A stretch of 64,000 nucleotides of DNA. It comes from JAIBJN01 sp963784175 (lineage in GTDB: Bacteria > Actinomycetota > Thermoleophilia > Gaiellales > Gaiellaceae). This document shows, piece after piece, positions 31,208 to 42,443 of the stretch. Both the position numbers and the translations under genes were made by a program. The notes under the pieces are model-generated. The model was not told the origin of the DNA, did no database searches, and worked only from the letters and a program-made list of their open reading frames with translations. The number at the start of each line of letters is the position of its first letter. Positions within the stretch are counted from its first letter, which is position 1. The DNA is taken from positions 434,001 through 498,000 of the forward strand of contig CAWAQJ010000018.1 of assembly GCA_963784175.1 (NCBI GenBank), in the 5' to 3' direction.

Positions 31208-32605
31208 TCAGTTGACGGACTTCCAGGGGCCCCAGATCGCGTACGTGACGGCGCCGCCGTTGGGCGGGCCTGCGGGGAGGTTGCCGCGGTCTCCCTGCTG
31301 GTTCACGAACAGGATCTGGCGGTTCGGGTCGAAGCAGCCGCCGGCGAACTCGGTCGCGTTCGCCGCGGTCTTGGCGAAGTCGTAGATCTCACCCTTCAAC
31401 GAGACGCCGCGGATGAACTGCTCGCCGGCGCCGTCCTCCTGGAGCAGGATGTGGCCGGTCTTCGGGACGATCACGACGTTGTCGGGGAACGAGAGGGCGC
31501 CCTCGTTCGGCGACTCGTAGATGAGGGTGAGCGTCTCGCGCTCCGGGTCGTACTCCCAGACCTGGCCCTGGCCGGCCTCGCCGCCGTTGGTGACGTCGAA
31601 GTAGATCTTCTTCCCGCCGACCCACATGCCCTCGAGCCGGTTGAAGGCGGCCGCGCCCTTCGCCCGCGCCTGGTTGCGCGTGGCGAGCGGGCCGTTGTCC
31701 GTGTCGTCTTCGTGGTCGGGGCTGTCGATCGTCACCCACTCGACTGCCATCGGGTCGAGCGGGACGCGGTTCAGGTCCATGTCGGCGAGCGGCTCGTTCT
31801 TGAGCTTGAGAGCCTGGAGGATGCCGGTGGTCTTCGAGAGCGGGCTCTTGGCGCCGTAAGGCGGGTTCGGGATGTAGCGGTAGAACGCGGCTCCTGCCGG
31901 GTTGGAGGCGGACTTCGTCCGGTCCTCGGTCTGGTAGAGCGCGCCGCCGAAGAAGAGCGCCGCCTCGTGGACGAAGCGCCCGGCGCCGATGATCGGCTCG
32001 GCCTTCACCGGGCCGGTCGCCCCGGACGGGATGTCGAAGACGTACCCGTGCTTGATCCCGCCCGCGCTGCGGTTGACGACCTCCTCGCACGTGAGCCAGG
32101 AGTCCCAGGGCGTCGTGCCGCCGGCGCAGTTCGTGTCCGTCCCGCCGAGAATGGCGAAGGTCTCGAGCACCTCGAAGGTGCCCTTGCGCGGGCCGGTGTC
32201 GATGACGATCTTCGTGTTGCCGGCGTTGTAGGACGGCGTCGGGTCGTACTTGAGGGCATCAGGGACGATCACCGGGATCTCGCCCGCCTGACGGCGGTTC
32301 TCGTGGTTGCGGATGAGGACGATCGTGCCGCGCTTGCCGCGATAGGCGGCCATGCCGTCGAAGATGCCGGGCACGAGGTTCCCGTCGCTCATCACCTCGC
32401 CCTGGCGCTGGATGACGGCGTAGTTGAAGTCTTCGGGCAGCCAGAGGTCGCCCTTGTTGACGAGCGGTCCGTAGCCCGGCACCCGGGGCGGCCTCGCCCC
32501 GTGCGCGACCTGCGCGCCGAGCGAGTGCAGCGGGCCGAGGGCTGCGATCCCTCCTCCCGCGAGCAAGCCCCGTCGCAGCAACGTCTTGCGGTCGAGCGTG
32601 TCCAT
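31208..32605 (-). CDS. phoX: PhoX-family alkaline phosphatase
   Basis: 465 residues with a twin-arginine leader (KTLLRRGLLAGGGIAALGPL), so it is exported folded. PhoX proteins (DUF839) are calcium/iron phosphatases active on phosphomonoesters. GGTTPWDSWLTCEE (about residues 162-175) holds the conserved Cys near the metal cluster; RNHENR, GRFVHEAALF, GYVFDIPSG and YFDVTNGGEAGQGQVWEYDP complete the beta-propeller repeats. A three-unit PHO box lies 80-108 bp upstream and an intrinsic terminator follows, so it forms a single-gene Pho-controlled unit. Confidence 0.9.
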   Translation of the reverse strand: MDTLDRKTLLRRGLLAGGGIAALGPLHSLGAQVAHGARPPRVPGYGPLVNKGDLWLPEDFNYAVIQRQGEVMSDGNLVPGIFDGMAAYRGKRGTIVLIRNHENRRQAGEIPVIVPDALKYDPTPSYNAGNTKIVIDTGPRKGTFEVLETFAILGGTDTNCAGGTTPWDSWLTCEEVVNRSAGGIKHGYVFDIPSGATGPVKAEPIIGAGRFVHEAALFFGGALYQTEDRTKSASNPAGAAFYRYIPNPPYGAKSPLSKTTGILQALKLKNEPLADMDLNRVPLDPMAVEWVTIDSPDHEDDTDNGPLATRNQARAKGAAAFNRLEGMWVGGKKIYFDVTNGGEAGQGQVWEYDPERETLTLIYESPNEGALSFPDNVVIVPKTGHILLQEDGAGEQFIRGVSLKGEIYDFAKTAANATEFAGGCFDPNRQILFVNQQGDRGNLPAGPPNGGAVTYAIWGPWKSVN

Positions 32606-32684
32606 GTCGTGGTACCTCCCCCAGTCGACTAGTGAGCTGCGGCCCGAGTCTCGGCCAGGAGCCCTCGGCCGTGGGGGGCGGATC

Positions 32685-32713
32685 GGTGAACGGGCGGTGA
32701 CGAGGAGGTGAAA
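32685..32713 (-). promoter_or_regulatory. PHO box upstream of phoX
   Basis: Three heptamers GGTGAAC (32685), GGTGACG (32696) and GGTGAAA (32707) on the + strand step by exactly 11 nt. On the phoX strand they read as GTTCACC-type direct repeats, the binding unit of PhoP/PhoB regulators. Site lies between phoX (start 32605) and the CBS gene stop (32717). Confidence 0.75.
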
Positions 32714-32716
32714 GGA

Positions 32717-33106
32717 CTACGCGCCGCGGGGCGCGGAGTCCTCGAGCGTCACGCGCATGAGGTCCCGGATCGAGACGATGCCGGCGATCTTGCCGTCCTC
32801 CACGACCGGGAGGTGGCGGAAACCGCCGTGGATCATGAGCGCGGCCGCCTGGCCGGTCGCCTCGGAAGCCTCGATCGTCTCGGGGTGTCTCGTCATCCAC
32901 TCGCGCACGCGCGCGTCCTCGGCGAGACCCGTCGCGACCGCCTTGAGGACGTCGCGCTCCGTGAGGATCCCCTCGAGCTTGTCCCCATCCATGACGAGCA
33001 CGGCGCCCACACCGCGGCCGACCATCTGCCGCGCGGCCTCGGCGACCCGTTCCTCGGGGTCGATCGTCAGGAGCTCGCGCGACATGTGGTTCCCGATCAC
33101 CGGCAC
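32717..33106 (-). CDS. CBS-pair protein
   Basis: 129 residues formed of two CBS motifs: VGRGVGAVLVMDGDKLEGIL then TERDVLKAV (about residues 30-60), and HGGFRHLPVVEDGKIAGIVS then IRDLMRV (about 93-120). CBS pairs bind adenosine nucleotides and usually gate a partner protein. No partner domain is attached. Between phoX and the response-regulator gene. Confidence 0.93.
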   Translation of the reverse strand: MPVIGNHMSRELLTIDPEERVAEAARQMVGRGVGAVLVMDGDKLEGILTERDVLKAVATGLAEDARVREWMTRHPETIEASEATGQAAALMIHGGFRHLPVVEDGKIAGIVSIRDLMRVTLEDSAPRGA

Positions 33107-33149
33107 GCGCCCGATCCTAAAGGCGACCGCGCTGCTACGTCGGCTCGAG

Positions 33150-33845
33150 TTACTTGGGGACTGCTTCGAGCTTGTAGCCGACGCCGTAGCGCGTCTGGAC
33201 GAACGTGTGGCCGGGGCCGAAGGACTCGAGCTTGTCGCGGATCTTGCGAACGAAGACGTCGACCGTGCGGTCCCGGTGCGTCAGGCGCCGGCCCCACACC
33301 TTCTGGAGGAGCTCGTCGCGCGTCACGACCCGCCCCTGCTCCATGGCGAGCGCGTAGAGCAACCGGAACTCCGTCGGGGTCAGCTCGGCGCTCTCGCCGT
33401 TCACGTAGGCCTGGACGTTGAGCGGATCGACGGTGAGCTCCTCGATCTCGATTGGCTCGCCGCGACGCTCGTCCTGAACTCGGACGCCGCGACGAGCCGC
33501 CGCGCGCACGCGCGCGACAAGCTCTTTCATGGAGAACGGCTTCACGAGGTAGTCGTCCGCCCCGATCTCGAGGGCGTGCACCCGGTCGTGCTCCGTCCCG
33601 CGGGCGCTCACGACGACGATCGGGGTCCCGATCCCCTCGGAGCGCGCCGTCTCGATCAGCTTCCAGCCGTCGATGCCCGGGAGCATGAGGTCGAGCACGC
33701 AGACGTCAGGCCGCTCGTAGCGAAGCCGTGCGAGGCCTGACTCCCCCTTGTTCACCCAGAGCGGGTCGAAGCCCGCCGAGGTGAGGTGTCGCGACATGCC
33801 ATCCGCGATGACGTCGTCGTCCTCGATGATGAGCACCTTCGGCAC
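33150..33845 (-). CDS. OmpR/PhoB family response regulator (PhoP type)
   Basis: 231 residues. Receiver: LIIEDDDVIADGM, phospho-acceptor in VCVLDLMLPGIDGW (Asp53), Lys in DYLVKPFSMKEL. Winged-helix output: LTPTEFRLLYALAMEQGRVV, HRDRTVDVFVRKIRDKLE and TRYGVGYKL. The wide phosphate context and the PHO boxes here make this the likely PhoP/PhoB. Its own upstream region contains four 11-nt-spaced repeats in its direction, pointing to autoregulation. A PhoR-like kinase is encoded in the divergent operon. Confidence 0.92.
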   Translation of the reverse strand: MPKVLIIEDDDVIADGMSRHLTSAGFDPLWVNKGESGLARLRYERPDVCVLDLMLPGIDGWKLIETARSEGIGTPIVVVSARGTEHDRVHALEIGADDYLVKPFSMKELVARVRAAARRGVRVQDERRGEPIEIEELTVDPLNVQAYVNGESAELTPTEFRLLYALAMEQGRVVTRDELLQKVWGRRLTHRDRTVDVFVRKIRDKLESFGPGHTFVQTRYGVGYKLEAVPK

Positions 33846-33882
33846 GCTGACCTCGATTCTGCCTACCGGACGGCCGTACGGG

Positions 33883-33922
33883 GGTACCGGAAAGGTAGCG
33901 AAGTGGTGAAGAAGTGGTGAAG
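33883..33922 (-). promoter_or_regulatory. PHO box upstream of the response-regulator gene
   Basis: Units at 33883 (GGTACCG), 33894 (GGTAGCG), 33905 (GGTGAAG) and 33916 (GGTGAAG) step by exactly 11 nt. The two right-hand copies are clean; the left pair is degraded. Orientation on the - strand fits the response-regulator gene (start 33845). The divergent membrane-protein gene starts at 33957, so the site could affect both. Confidence 0.65.
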
Positions 33923-33956
33923 GGCCCCCGCGCCATCTGTTACAAGCTGTTCCGAG

Positions 33957-34955
33957 ATGGCGCGGCGCAGGACCTCCGACTGGCTCACCCGCGCGGGCGA
34001 CTGGGTGCAGGCGGCCGCCATCGCCGTCGGAGTGCTCCTCTTCGTCGTCCTCCTGCCGCTGTGGCTAGCGGTTGCTATCGCACAGTGGTCGTTCAAGACG
34101 GGGATCTTCGCGCTCGAGGCCGCGGTCGCAGCGGCCCTCATGCCCCTGACGGCGATCGCCCTCTGGTGGGCCTTCAACGAGCAGCGGCTATCGAAGATCC
34201 TGTCCGAGAGCCGATCGGCCGCGGCGCTCCGGGCTCTCATGGTCGGGCTCTTCGCACTCGCAAGCTTCGCGAGCGTGACGAGCTTCCTCTACCTCGAAGG
34301 TGCGGTCGAGATCAGCGAGCCGGCCGCGCAGGAGGACGTGATCTTCGAGTTCATGGTCGTCTACGTCTGGCACCTCCTCGACACGGTCCCGCTCCTCGAC
34401 ATCCCCCAGAACCTCCAGTGGTCGCTCCCCTTCGAGTTCGAGAACTCGCTCGGCGGGCTGCTCCTGATCGTCTTCACCGCGTGCGTCATCCTCCCGTTGA
34501 TCCGCGTCGTGCGCGCGATCTGGGTCGGCCACCGCGAGCCCTACGAGGACACGCTCCGCTCGGCGCTCCGGAAGAACCTCCCGGACTGGAAGACGGAGAA
34601 GCTCCTCGGCGAGATCGGCTACGACCGGGCGATCGTCGAGAAGACCGAGCGGATCCTCGTCGACGTCATGCACGACGTCACGACGGAGGATGCGCCCCTT
34701 CGACGGCTCGAGGTCGTCCGCCGGCGGCTAGCCGCGTACTACGACGCCACCGGCTACGTACTCGTGGTCGATGCGGTCGCCGAGCGGGCGCGAGACCGCA
34801 TCGACGATGCCTTCCAGGCAAGCGACCTGCCCGCCGCGCTGGTCGTCTGGCGCTCCGACGAGCCGGGCCGGCATGTGGCCGAGGCCGTCGAGCGCCTGGC
34901 CGAGCGGATCCCGGTTGCCCGTCGCGCGAAGCAGCCGGGCTACGATCCCGACTAG
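33957..34955 (+). CDS. membrane protein coupled to a soluble histidine kinase
   Basis: 332 residues. About four membrane spans in the first 185 residues (GDWVQAAAIAVGVLLFVVLL, ALEAAVAAALMPLTAIALWW, LMVGLFALASFASVTSFLYL, GGLLLIVFTACVILPLIRVV), then a charged cytoplasmic domain of about 140 residues with KNLPDWKTEKLLGEIGYD. I do not recognise it. Its TAG is followed immediately by the GTG of the PhoR-like kinase, which has no membrane span, so this protein may anchor or sense for the kinase. Confidence 0.75.
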   Translation: MARRRTSDWLTRAGDWVQAAAIAVGVLLFVVLLPLWLAVAIAQWSFKTGIFALEAAVAAALMPLTAIALWWAFNEQRLSKILSESRSAAALRALMVGLFALASFASVTSFLYLEGAVEISEPAAQEDVIFEFMVVYVWHLLDTVPLLDIPQNLQWSLPFEFENSLGGLLLIVFTACVILPLIRVVRAIWVGHREPYEDTLRSALRKNLPDWKTEKLLGEIGYDRAIVEKTERILVDVMHDVTTEDAPLRRLEVVRRRLAAYYDATGYVLVVDAVAERARDRIDDAFQASDLPAALVVWRSDEPGRHVAEAVERLAERIPVARRAKQPGYDPD

Positions 34956-35927
34956 GTGCGGCGCTTGTTCGGACGCAACGGCGATAGCCCGAGGTCGGAC
35001 GCGGGCCTCGACGAGCTTCGGCTGGAGGCGCGGCGAGGGCGGGCGCTCGTCGAGGAGAGCCGCGAGATCGTCGTCGTCCTCGACGACCACGACCGGGTCG
35101 TGGCCGCCAGCCGCCGCGCGCGTGAGCTCCTGGGCGGTCTGGACGAAGGCGCCGTCGCGCCCGACGCGCTGCGCCAGACCGACACCCTCACGATCCCGTA
35201 CGAGGTCGACGGACGGCGGGAGACGATCGTCTATGCGCGCGACTCGGGCGACATGGCGGCCTACGAGGAGCTGCGCGCGGGCTTCACCGCCGCGGTCTCC
35301 CACGAGCTGCGCACGCCCCTCGCGCGGGTGCTAGCCCTGCTCGAGATGGCGACGCTGCCCGGCTCCGACGTGATCGAGCTCGTCGAGCAGGCCCAGGGCG
35401 AGGTCGACCAGATCCGCGAGCTGATCGACGACATCCTCTTCCTCTCCGAGCTCGAGTCCGGGCACGAGGTCGTAGGGCTCGGGACGACTCGGGTCTTCCC
35501 CATCATCGTCGAGGTCGTCGAGAGCCTCCAGGAGCAGGCCGCGCGCGCCGGCGTGGTGATCGAGGTCGAGGCGGACGAGGACGCCGAGCTCCCGATGCGT
35601 CCCCGGATGATCCGCGTGGTCGTCCAGAACCTCGCGCAGAACGCCGTCCGCTACGCGGGGCCCGGCGCCCACGTGACCCTGAGCCTGCGTCACGAGGACG
35701 GCGGCGTCGCGTTCATCGCCGCCGACGACGGCGTGGGGGTCCTCGCCGAGGACGTGCCGCGTCTCTTCGAGCGCTTCTACCGAGGCGACCGGGCGCGAGC
35801 CTCGCGCGGGACCGGGCTCGGCCTCGCGATCGTGAAGCACGTGATCAACTCGGCCGGCGGAACCGTCGAGGCGCAGGGCGAGCGCGGGCAGGGCCTGACG
35901 ATCCGCTGCTACTTCCCAGCGCCCTGA
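34956..35927 (+). CDS. PhoR-like sensor histidine kinase without membrane spans
   Basis: 323 residues from GTG. A PAS-like sensor (about 35-95, EIVVVLDDHDRVVAASRRAR) is followed by HisKA with AAVSHELRTPLARV (phospho-acceptor His about 118), N-box VVVQNLAQNAVRYAG, G1 ADDGVGV, F-box LFERFYRG and G2 GTGLGLAIVKHVI. The G2/HisKA wording fits PhoR/SenX3 kinases. Unlike PhoR it lacks membrane segments; the directly coupled upstream protein supplies them. The likely partner regulator is divergent, 1.1 kb away. Confidence 0.92.
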   Translation: MRRLFGRNGDSPRSDAGLDELRLEARRGRALVEESREIVVVLDDHDRVVAASRRARELLGGLDEGAVAPDALRQTDTLTIPYEVDGRRETIVYARDSGDMAAYEELRAGFTAAVSHELRTPLARVLALLEMATLPGSDVIELVEQAQGEVDQIRELIDDILFLSELESGHEVVGLGTTRVFPIIVEVVESLQEQAARAGVVIEVEADEDAELPMRPRMIRVVVQNLAQNAVRYAGPGAHVTLSLRHEDGGVAFIAADDGVGVLAEDVPRLFERFYRGDRARASRGTGLGLAIVKHVINSAGGTVEAQGERGQGLTIRCYFPAP

Positions 35928-36091
35928 TCGCCTGACGAGACCTCGAGCACGAGGAGCCGCAGGTCGCGGTTTGTGTGGTCGAGCACGTCATGTACCGCGA
36001 GGTAAGTCCGCGCGCGACGCTCGGCCGCTCCGCCCAGCTCCTCAGCTTGGTCGAGCGCTCTGAGAATCTCCTCAGGCTCGCCTTCGGCCAC
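35909..36091 (-). CDS. possible 60-residue protein
   Basis: A GTG-started frame, MAEGEPEEILRALDQAEELG and onward, predicted mostly helical and acidic, overlapping the end of the convergent kinase gene by 19 bp. No clear ribosome-binding site and no family recognised. Codon use is less GC-biased than neighbours, which argues against it slightly. Confidence 0.3.
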   Translation of the reverse strand: MAEGEPEEILRALDQAEELGGAAERRARTYLAVHDVLDHTNRDLRLLVLEVSSGDQGAGK

Positions 36092-36201
36092 TAGCTCGAG
36101 TCTCTCACGGATCGGTTTCGAGAACAGCTACGGCTCGACCGGTTAGGGCGCGCCCGAATGGGTAGTACCTATGGATACAAGTCGATCGGGAGGAGGGCCT
36201 T

Positions 36202-38916
<2,715 letters not shown>

Positions 38917-38933
38917 CGACGGGTCGAGCAGGC

Positions 38934-39687
38934 TCAGTCGAGCTCGTCGAGTTTCGCCTGCGCCTGCTCGACCGCCTGCTCGCGGCGCTCGACCTCCTTG
39001 CCGCGCCGCGCCTCGTCGGCCGTGGCGCGGTCGAGCTCACGGGTGAGCCGCTTCACCTCCGCGGCAGCGTCCTTGGCCTCCTGTCGGGCCTCCGCGAGCG
39101 CGTCCTCGGCCTCCTGGACTTGCTCGACGCGCTGCGTCCTTGCGCTCGCGGGTGCGCTTGTCCTCGCTCGGCTTCGACTTCGGTGCGGCCGGCACGCTGC
39201 TGAGCAGGTCGAAGCCGAAGCCTGCCGTCTCCTCCTCGTGCTCGAGCCGTCCGTTCTCGGCCGCGTCGCGCAGGTCGGGTCTCGTAGCGGCAGCGTGGAG
39301 GGTGCCGCTCACGCGGCGGATCATCGTCTCGGTCGGCGAGTGCCCGGCGACCTCGAGCACCGCCCGGCCCTTCTCGGTCAGCCGGTCGACGAGCTCGCGC
39401 TCGGCGGCGGCCGCCTCCTGGAGCTTCTCCGGCGACTCGCCGCCGAGGACCTTCTCCTGCGCCGCGCGAAGCTTGTCACCGGATTTCAGGAGTGCGCGGT
39501 AGTCCTTCTGCTGCCTGCGCGCAAGCTGGTTGACCGCCCACACGGCGGCCGAAGGCTTGCGCAACGCCTTGACCCGCTCGGCGGCCTCGCGATCGCCGTC
39601 GGCGCGAACCTGCTTCGCCAGCGCGTCCCGCTCGGCGACGAACTCGTCGAGCGGGGCCGCGAAGAGGCTGTCGAGCTCCTTCTCCAC
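38934..39687 (-). pseudogene. coiled-coil protein gene with one +1 frameshift
   Basis: Starting at GTG 39687 the frame encodes EKELDSLFAAPLDEFVAERD, then RKPSAAVWAVNQLARRQQKD, a motif common in uncharacterised actinobacterial proteins, followed by a long helical region. At about 39126-39136 the coding signal shifts frame: the distal part, rich in Glu/Ala/Arg heptads and ending AQAKLDELD, is read one base over. Deleting one base restores a continuous ~250-residue coiled-coil protein. Sequencing error or real damage; function unknown. Confidence 0.65.
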
Positions 39688-39710
39688 CGCGCTGGCACAG
39701 TAGTCGCAAC

Positions 39711-41349
39711 GTGACGACCCCGCTCGACAATCAGGCGATCGCCCAGCGGCTCGACGCCTTCGCAGCGCTGCTCGAGCTGGCCGGCTCCGAGCGCTATACA
39801 TCTCGAGCCTATCGCCGGGCGGCGGAGACGATCCGCGAGACGCCCGCGCCCGTCGAGGAGCTCGTCCGCGCCGGACGCGTGCAAGAGCTCCGCGGGATCG
39901 GAGCCGGCATCGCAGCGCGGCTCGGCGAGCTCGTCGAGACGGGGACGATCGCCGAGCTGGACGAGCTCGAACGGCAGGTCCAGCCGGAGCTGGTGGGCCT
40001 CGGAAGGCTCCTCGGCGTCTCGACGAAGCCGGATGCTGGAGATCGGGCGGGTGCTCGGCGTGCGCACGGTCGACGAGCTGCGGGCTGCGGCCCGCGAGGG
40101 CCGGCTGCAGGAGGTGCCCGGCATCGGCCCGTACACCGAGAAGCGCCAGATCGTCGATCGGCTCGACCAGGAACGAAGCGCGCCGCGCCAGGGCCTGACC
40201 CTCAACCGCGCCCGTGCCGTTGACCGAGGAGATCGCAGCCGCGCTCGGCGGCGAGGTTGCCGGCGATCCGCGCCGTTGGGCGGACGCGTCGTTCGACCTC
40301 GCGGTCGTGGTGGCAGTCCGACGAGCCCGGCCGGCGTGCTGGAGCGGTTCGAGGGCCTCCCGGCGATCGTCACCGTGGCGGAGCGGGAGCCACAGCGCGC
40401 GGTCGGAGTCACGGTCGACGGCGTCCCGCTCGAGCTGATCGTCGCCGAGCCCGATCGCTTCGGGACGGAGCTCCTGCACGCGACCGGCAGCCGGGCCTAC
40501 GTCGAGGCCCTCGGCCCGCTCCCGGCGGCCGCGGACGAGGCGGCTGTGTACGCGGCGCTTGGCGTGCCCTGGTGCCCGCCCGAGCTGCGCGAGGAACCCT
40601 TCAGTGGTGAGCCGCCGGCGCTCGTCGAGCTGGACGACATCCGCGGCGACCTGCACTGCCACACAACGTGGTCGGACGGGAAGGAGTCCGTCCTCGAGAT
40701 GGCCACCGCGGCGAAAGACCTCGGCTACGAGTACATCGCGATCTGCGACCACACCCGCAACGTGCGGGTCGTGCCGGGCCTCGACGCCGACGATCTCCGT
40801 CGCCAGGCGGAGGAGATCGCGGCTGCGAACGACCAGCTGGCCCCGTTCCGCGTCCTGCGCGGGAGCGAGGTCGACATCCGCAGCGACGGGAGCCTCGACC
40901 TGCCGGACGACATCCTGGCGGAGCTCGACTGGGTGCAGCTCAGCCTCCACGCGGGCCAGCGCGAGGCGCGGGAGCCATTGACGCGGAAGGTCACCGAGGC
41001 GATGCGCCATCCAGCGGTTACCTGCCTCAGTCACCCACACGGCCGGATGATCAACCGCCGTCCTCCCAACGCGCTCGACCTCGAGGCGGTGATCGAGACC
41101 GCCCTCGAGACGGGCGTGGCGCTCGAGACCAACGGCCTCCCCGACAGGCTCGACCTCGCCGGGCCGCAGGTCCGCCTGGCGATCGAAGCCGGCGTCCCGA
41201 TCGTCGCTTCGACCGACTCGCATTCGGTCCGCGGCCTGGGGAACATGCGCCTCGCGGTCGCAACCGCGCGGCGCGGCTGGGCGACCGCCGCCGACGTCGT
41301 CAACACGCGGCCCCTCGCCGAGCTGCCCCTCCGCAGCCTCAGACCGTGA
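39711..41349 (+). pseudogene. polX: PolX-family protein (HhH plus PHP) with four +1 frameshifts
   Basis: Family X DNA polymerase layout: helix-hairpin-helix N-terminal part (GSERYTSRAYRRAAETIRET, VQELRGIGAGIAARLGEL), a second HhH (LQEVPGIGPYTEK), a palm remnant and a C-terminal PHP nuclease-type domain with GDLHCHTTWSDGKES, ICDHT, SHPHGRMI and STDSHS. Single extra bases near 40029, 40219, 40317 and 40329 shift the frame 0-1-2-0-1; correcting them gives ~545 continuous residues. The palm reads SFDLAVV where active PolX has DIDLL, so polymerase activity is doubtful. The PHP end (from ~40640) is intact in one frame. Confidence 0.75.
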
Positions 41350-42301
41350 TGACCACCTTCCCGCGCGCGTGCCCCTCTTCCAGGTACGCGATGGCCGCGG
41401 GAACGTCGCTGAGGGGATACGTCCTGTCGATCACCGGCGTGACCTGGCCGGCTTCGACGAATTCCGCCAGGGCCACCAGGTCCTCGTTGGTCTCCTTCGT
41501 GAGGAATGGGCGGAGCCGCTGGCCCACGAGCGGCGACGTGACGAGGGCGCGCACGACGCGGTCGATTCCGGCGAACCGGCCCTCCCCACTACTGAGCGCC
41601 AGCGTCCCGTTCGGGGTGAGCGCGCGCCGGCAGGCCGAGGGCGAAGCGGTCCCCGCGAGCTGGAAGATCAGGTCGTAGCGCCGTTCGCCGCGCGTGAAGT
41701 CCTCCCGCGCATAGTCGAGGGCATCGTCGGCGCCGAGCGAACGGACGAGATCCAGCTTCGTCGTGCTGCAAACACCCGTGACACGGCACCCGAGCGCCTT
41801 GGCGACCTGCACGGCGAACGTGCCCACACCTCCCCCCGCCCCGATGATGAGGACCTCCTCGCCCGGTTCCACTGCGCCGGTGTCGCGCAGTCCCTGGAGT
41901 GCCGTGCACCCGGCCAGCGGCAGGGCGGCGGCGGCCTCGAAGGAGAGCCCCGCCGGCTTCGGCACGAAGTGGCTCTCGTCGGCGCTCACGTACTCGGCGA
42001 ACGCACCCTGGCACCAGCCGAAGACCTCGTCGCCCGGTCGGAGCCGCGTCACGTCCTTGCCGACCGCCTCGACCTCCCCGGCCACGTCCGTTCCCCTGAC
42101 CGGGTTGGTGGGGGCGCGCAGGCCGGTTCCCGTCGCGCGCACGACGAAGGGGCTGGCGCGCATGAGGTGCCAGTCCTGAGGATTGGCGGAGGCCGCGCGG
42201 ACACGCACCAACACATCGCCGTCGCCGACCGCCGGGCGCTCGATCTCCCTGAGCTCCAACACCTCCGGCGGCCCGTACCTGTCCTGGACGATCGCCTTCA
42301 T
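41339..42301 (-). CDS. quinone oxidoreductase-like MDR dehydrogenase
   Basis: 320 residues, zinc-free medium-chain dehydrogenase/reductase. Catalytic GroES-like domain (about 1-125, RGTDVAGEVEAVGKDVTRLR then PGDEVFGW), Rossmann domain with the NADPH loop VLIIGAGGGVGTFAVQVAKA (about 150-170), and VDRTYPLSDVPAAIAYLEEG then HARGKVVI near the end. It reduces quinones or other carbonyl/alkene acceptors. It overlaps the end of polX by 11 bp; its start is divergent to pstS, sharing the PHO-box region. Confidence 0.92.
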   Translation of the reverse strand: MKAIVQDRYGPPEVLELREIERPAVGDGDVLVRVRAASANPQDWHLMRASPFVVRATGTGLRAPTNPVRGTDVAGEVEAVGKDVTRLRPGDEVFGWCQGAFAEYVSADESHFVPKPAGLSFEAAAALPLAGCTALQGLRDTGAVEPGEEVLIIGAGGGVGTFAVQVAKALGCRVTGVCSTTKLDLVRSLGADDALDYAREDFTRGERRYDLIFQLAGTASPSACRRALTPNGTLALSSGEGRFAGIDRVVRALVTSPLVGQRLRPFLTKETNEDLVALAEFVEAGQVTPVIDRTYPLSDVPAAIAYLEEGHARGKVVITV

Positions 42302-42345
42302 CTGCGCACGCTGACCCTACGGGTTGCGCGGGTTCCAGCGCAGCG

Positions 42346-42374
42346 GTTCACCACCTCTTCACCACTCGTTCACA
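42346..42374 (+). promoter_or_regulatory. PHO box upstream of pstS
   Basis: GTTCACC (42346), CTTCACC (42357) and GTTCACA (42368) step by exactly 11 nt on the strand of pstS, 70-98 bp upstream of its start. GTTCACC is the PhoP half-site consensus known from Streptomyces. A weaker fourth unit (TTCAGCC) follows at 42379. Confidence 0.78.
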
Positions 42375-42443
42375 GCCTTTCAGCCCACCTGCTGAAGGCA
42401 CAGGGCGACACTCGCCTCGATGACACGACGCGAAAGGAGAACG

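Noticed and set aside
36092..36201. CIRCE or HAIR heat-shock operator before clpC
   Set aside because: No TTAGCACTC-N9-GAGTGCTAA or CTTGAGT-N7-ACTCAAG pattern is present in the spacer.
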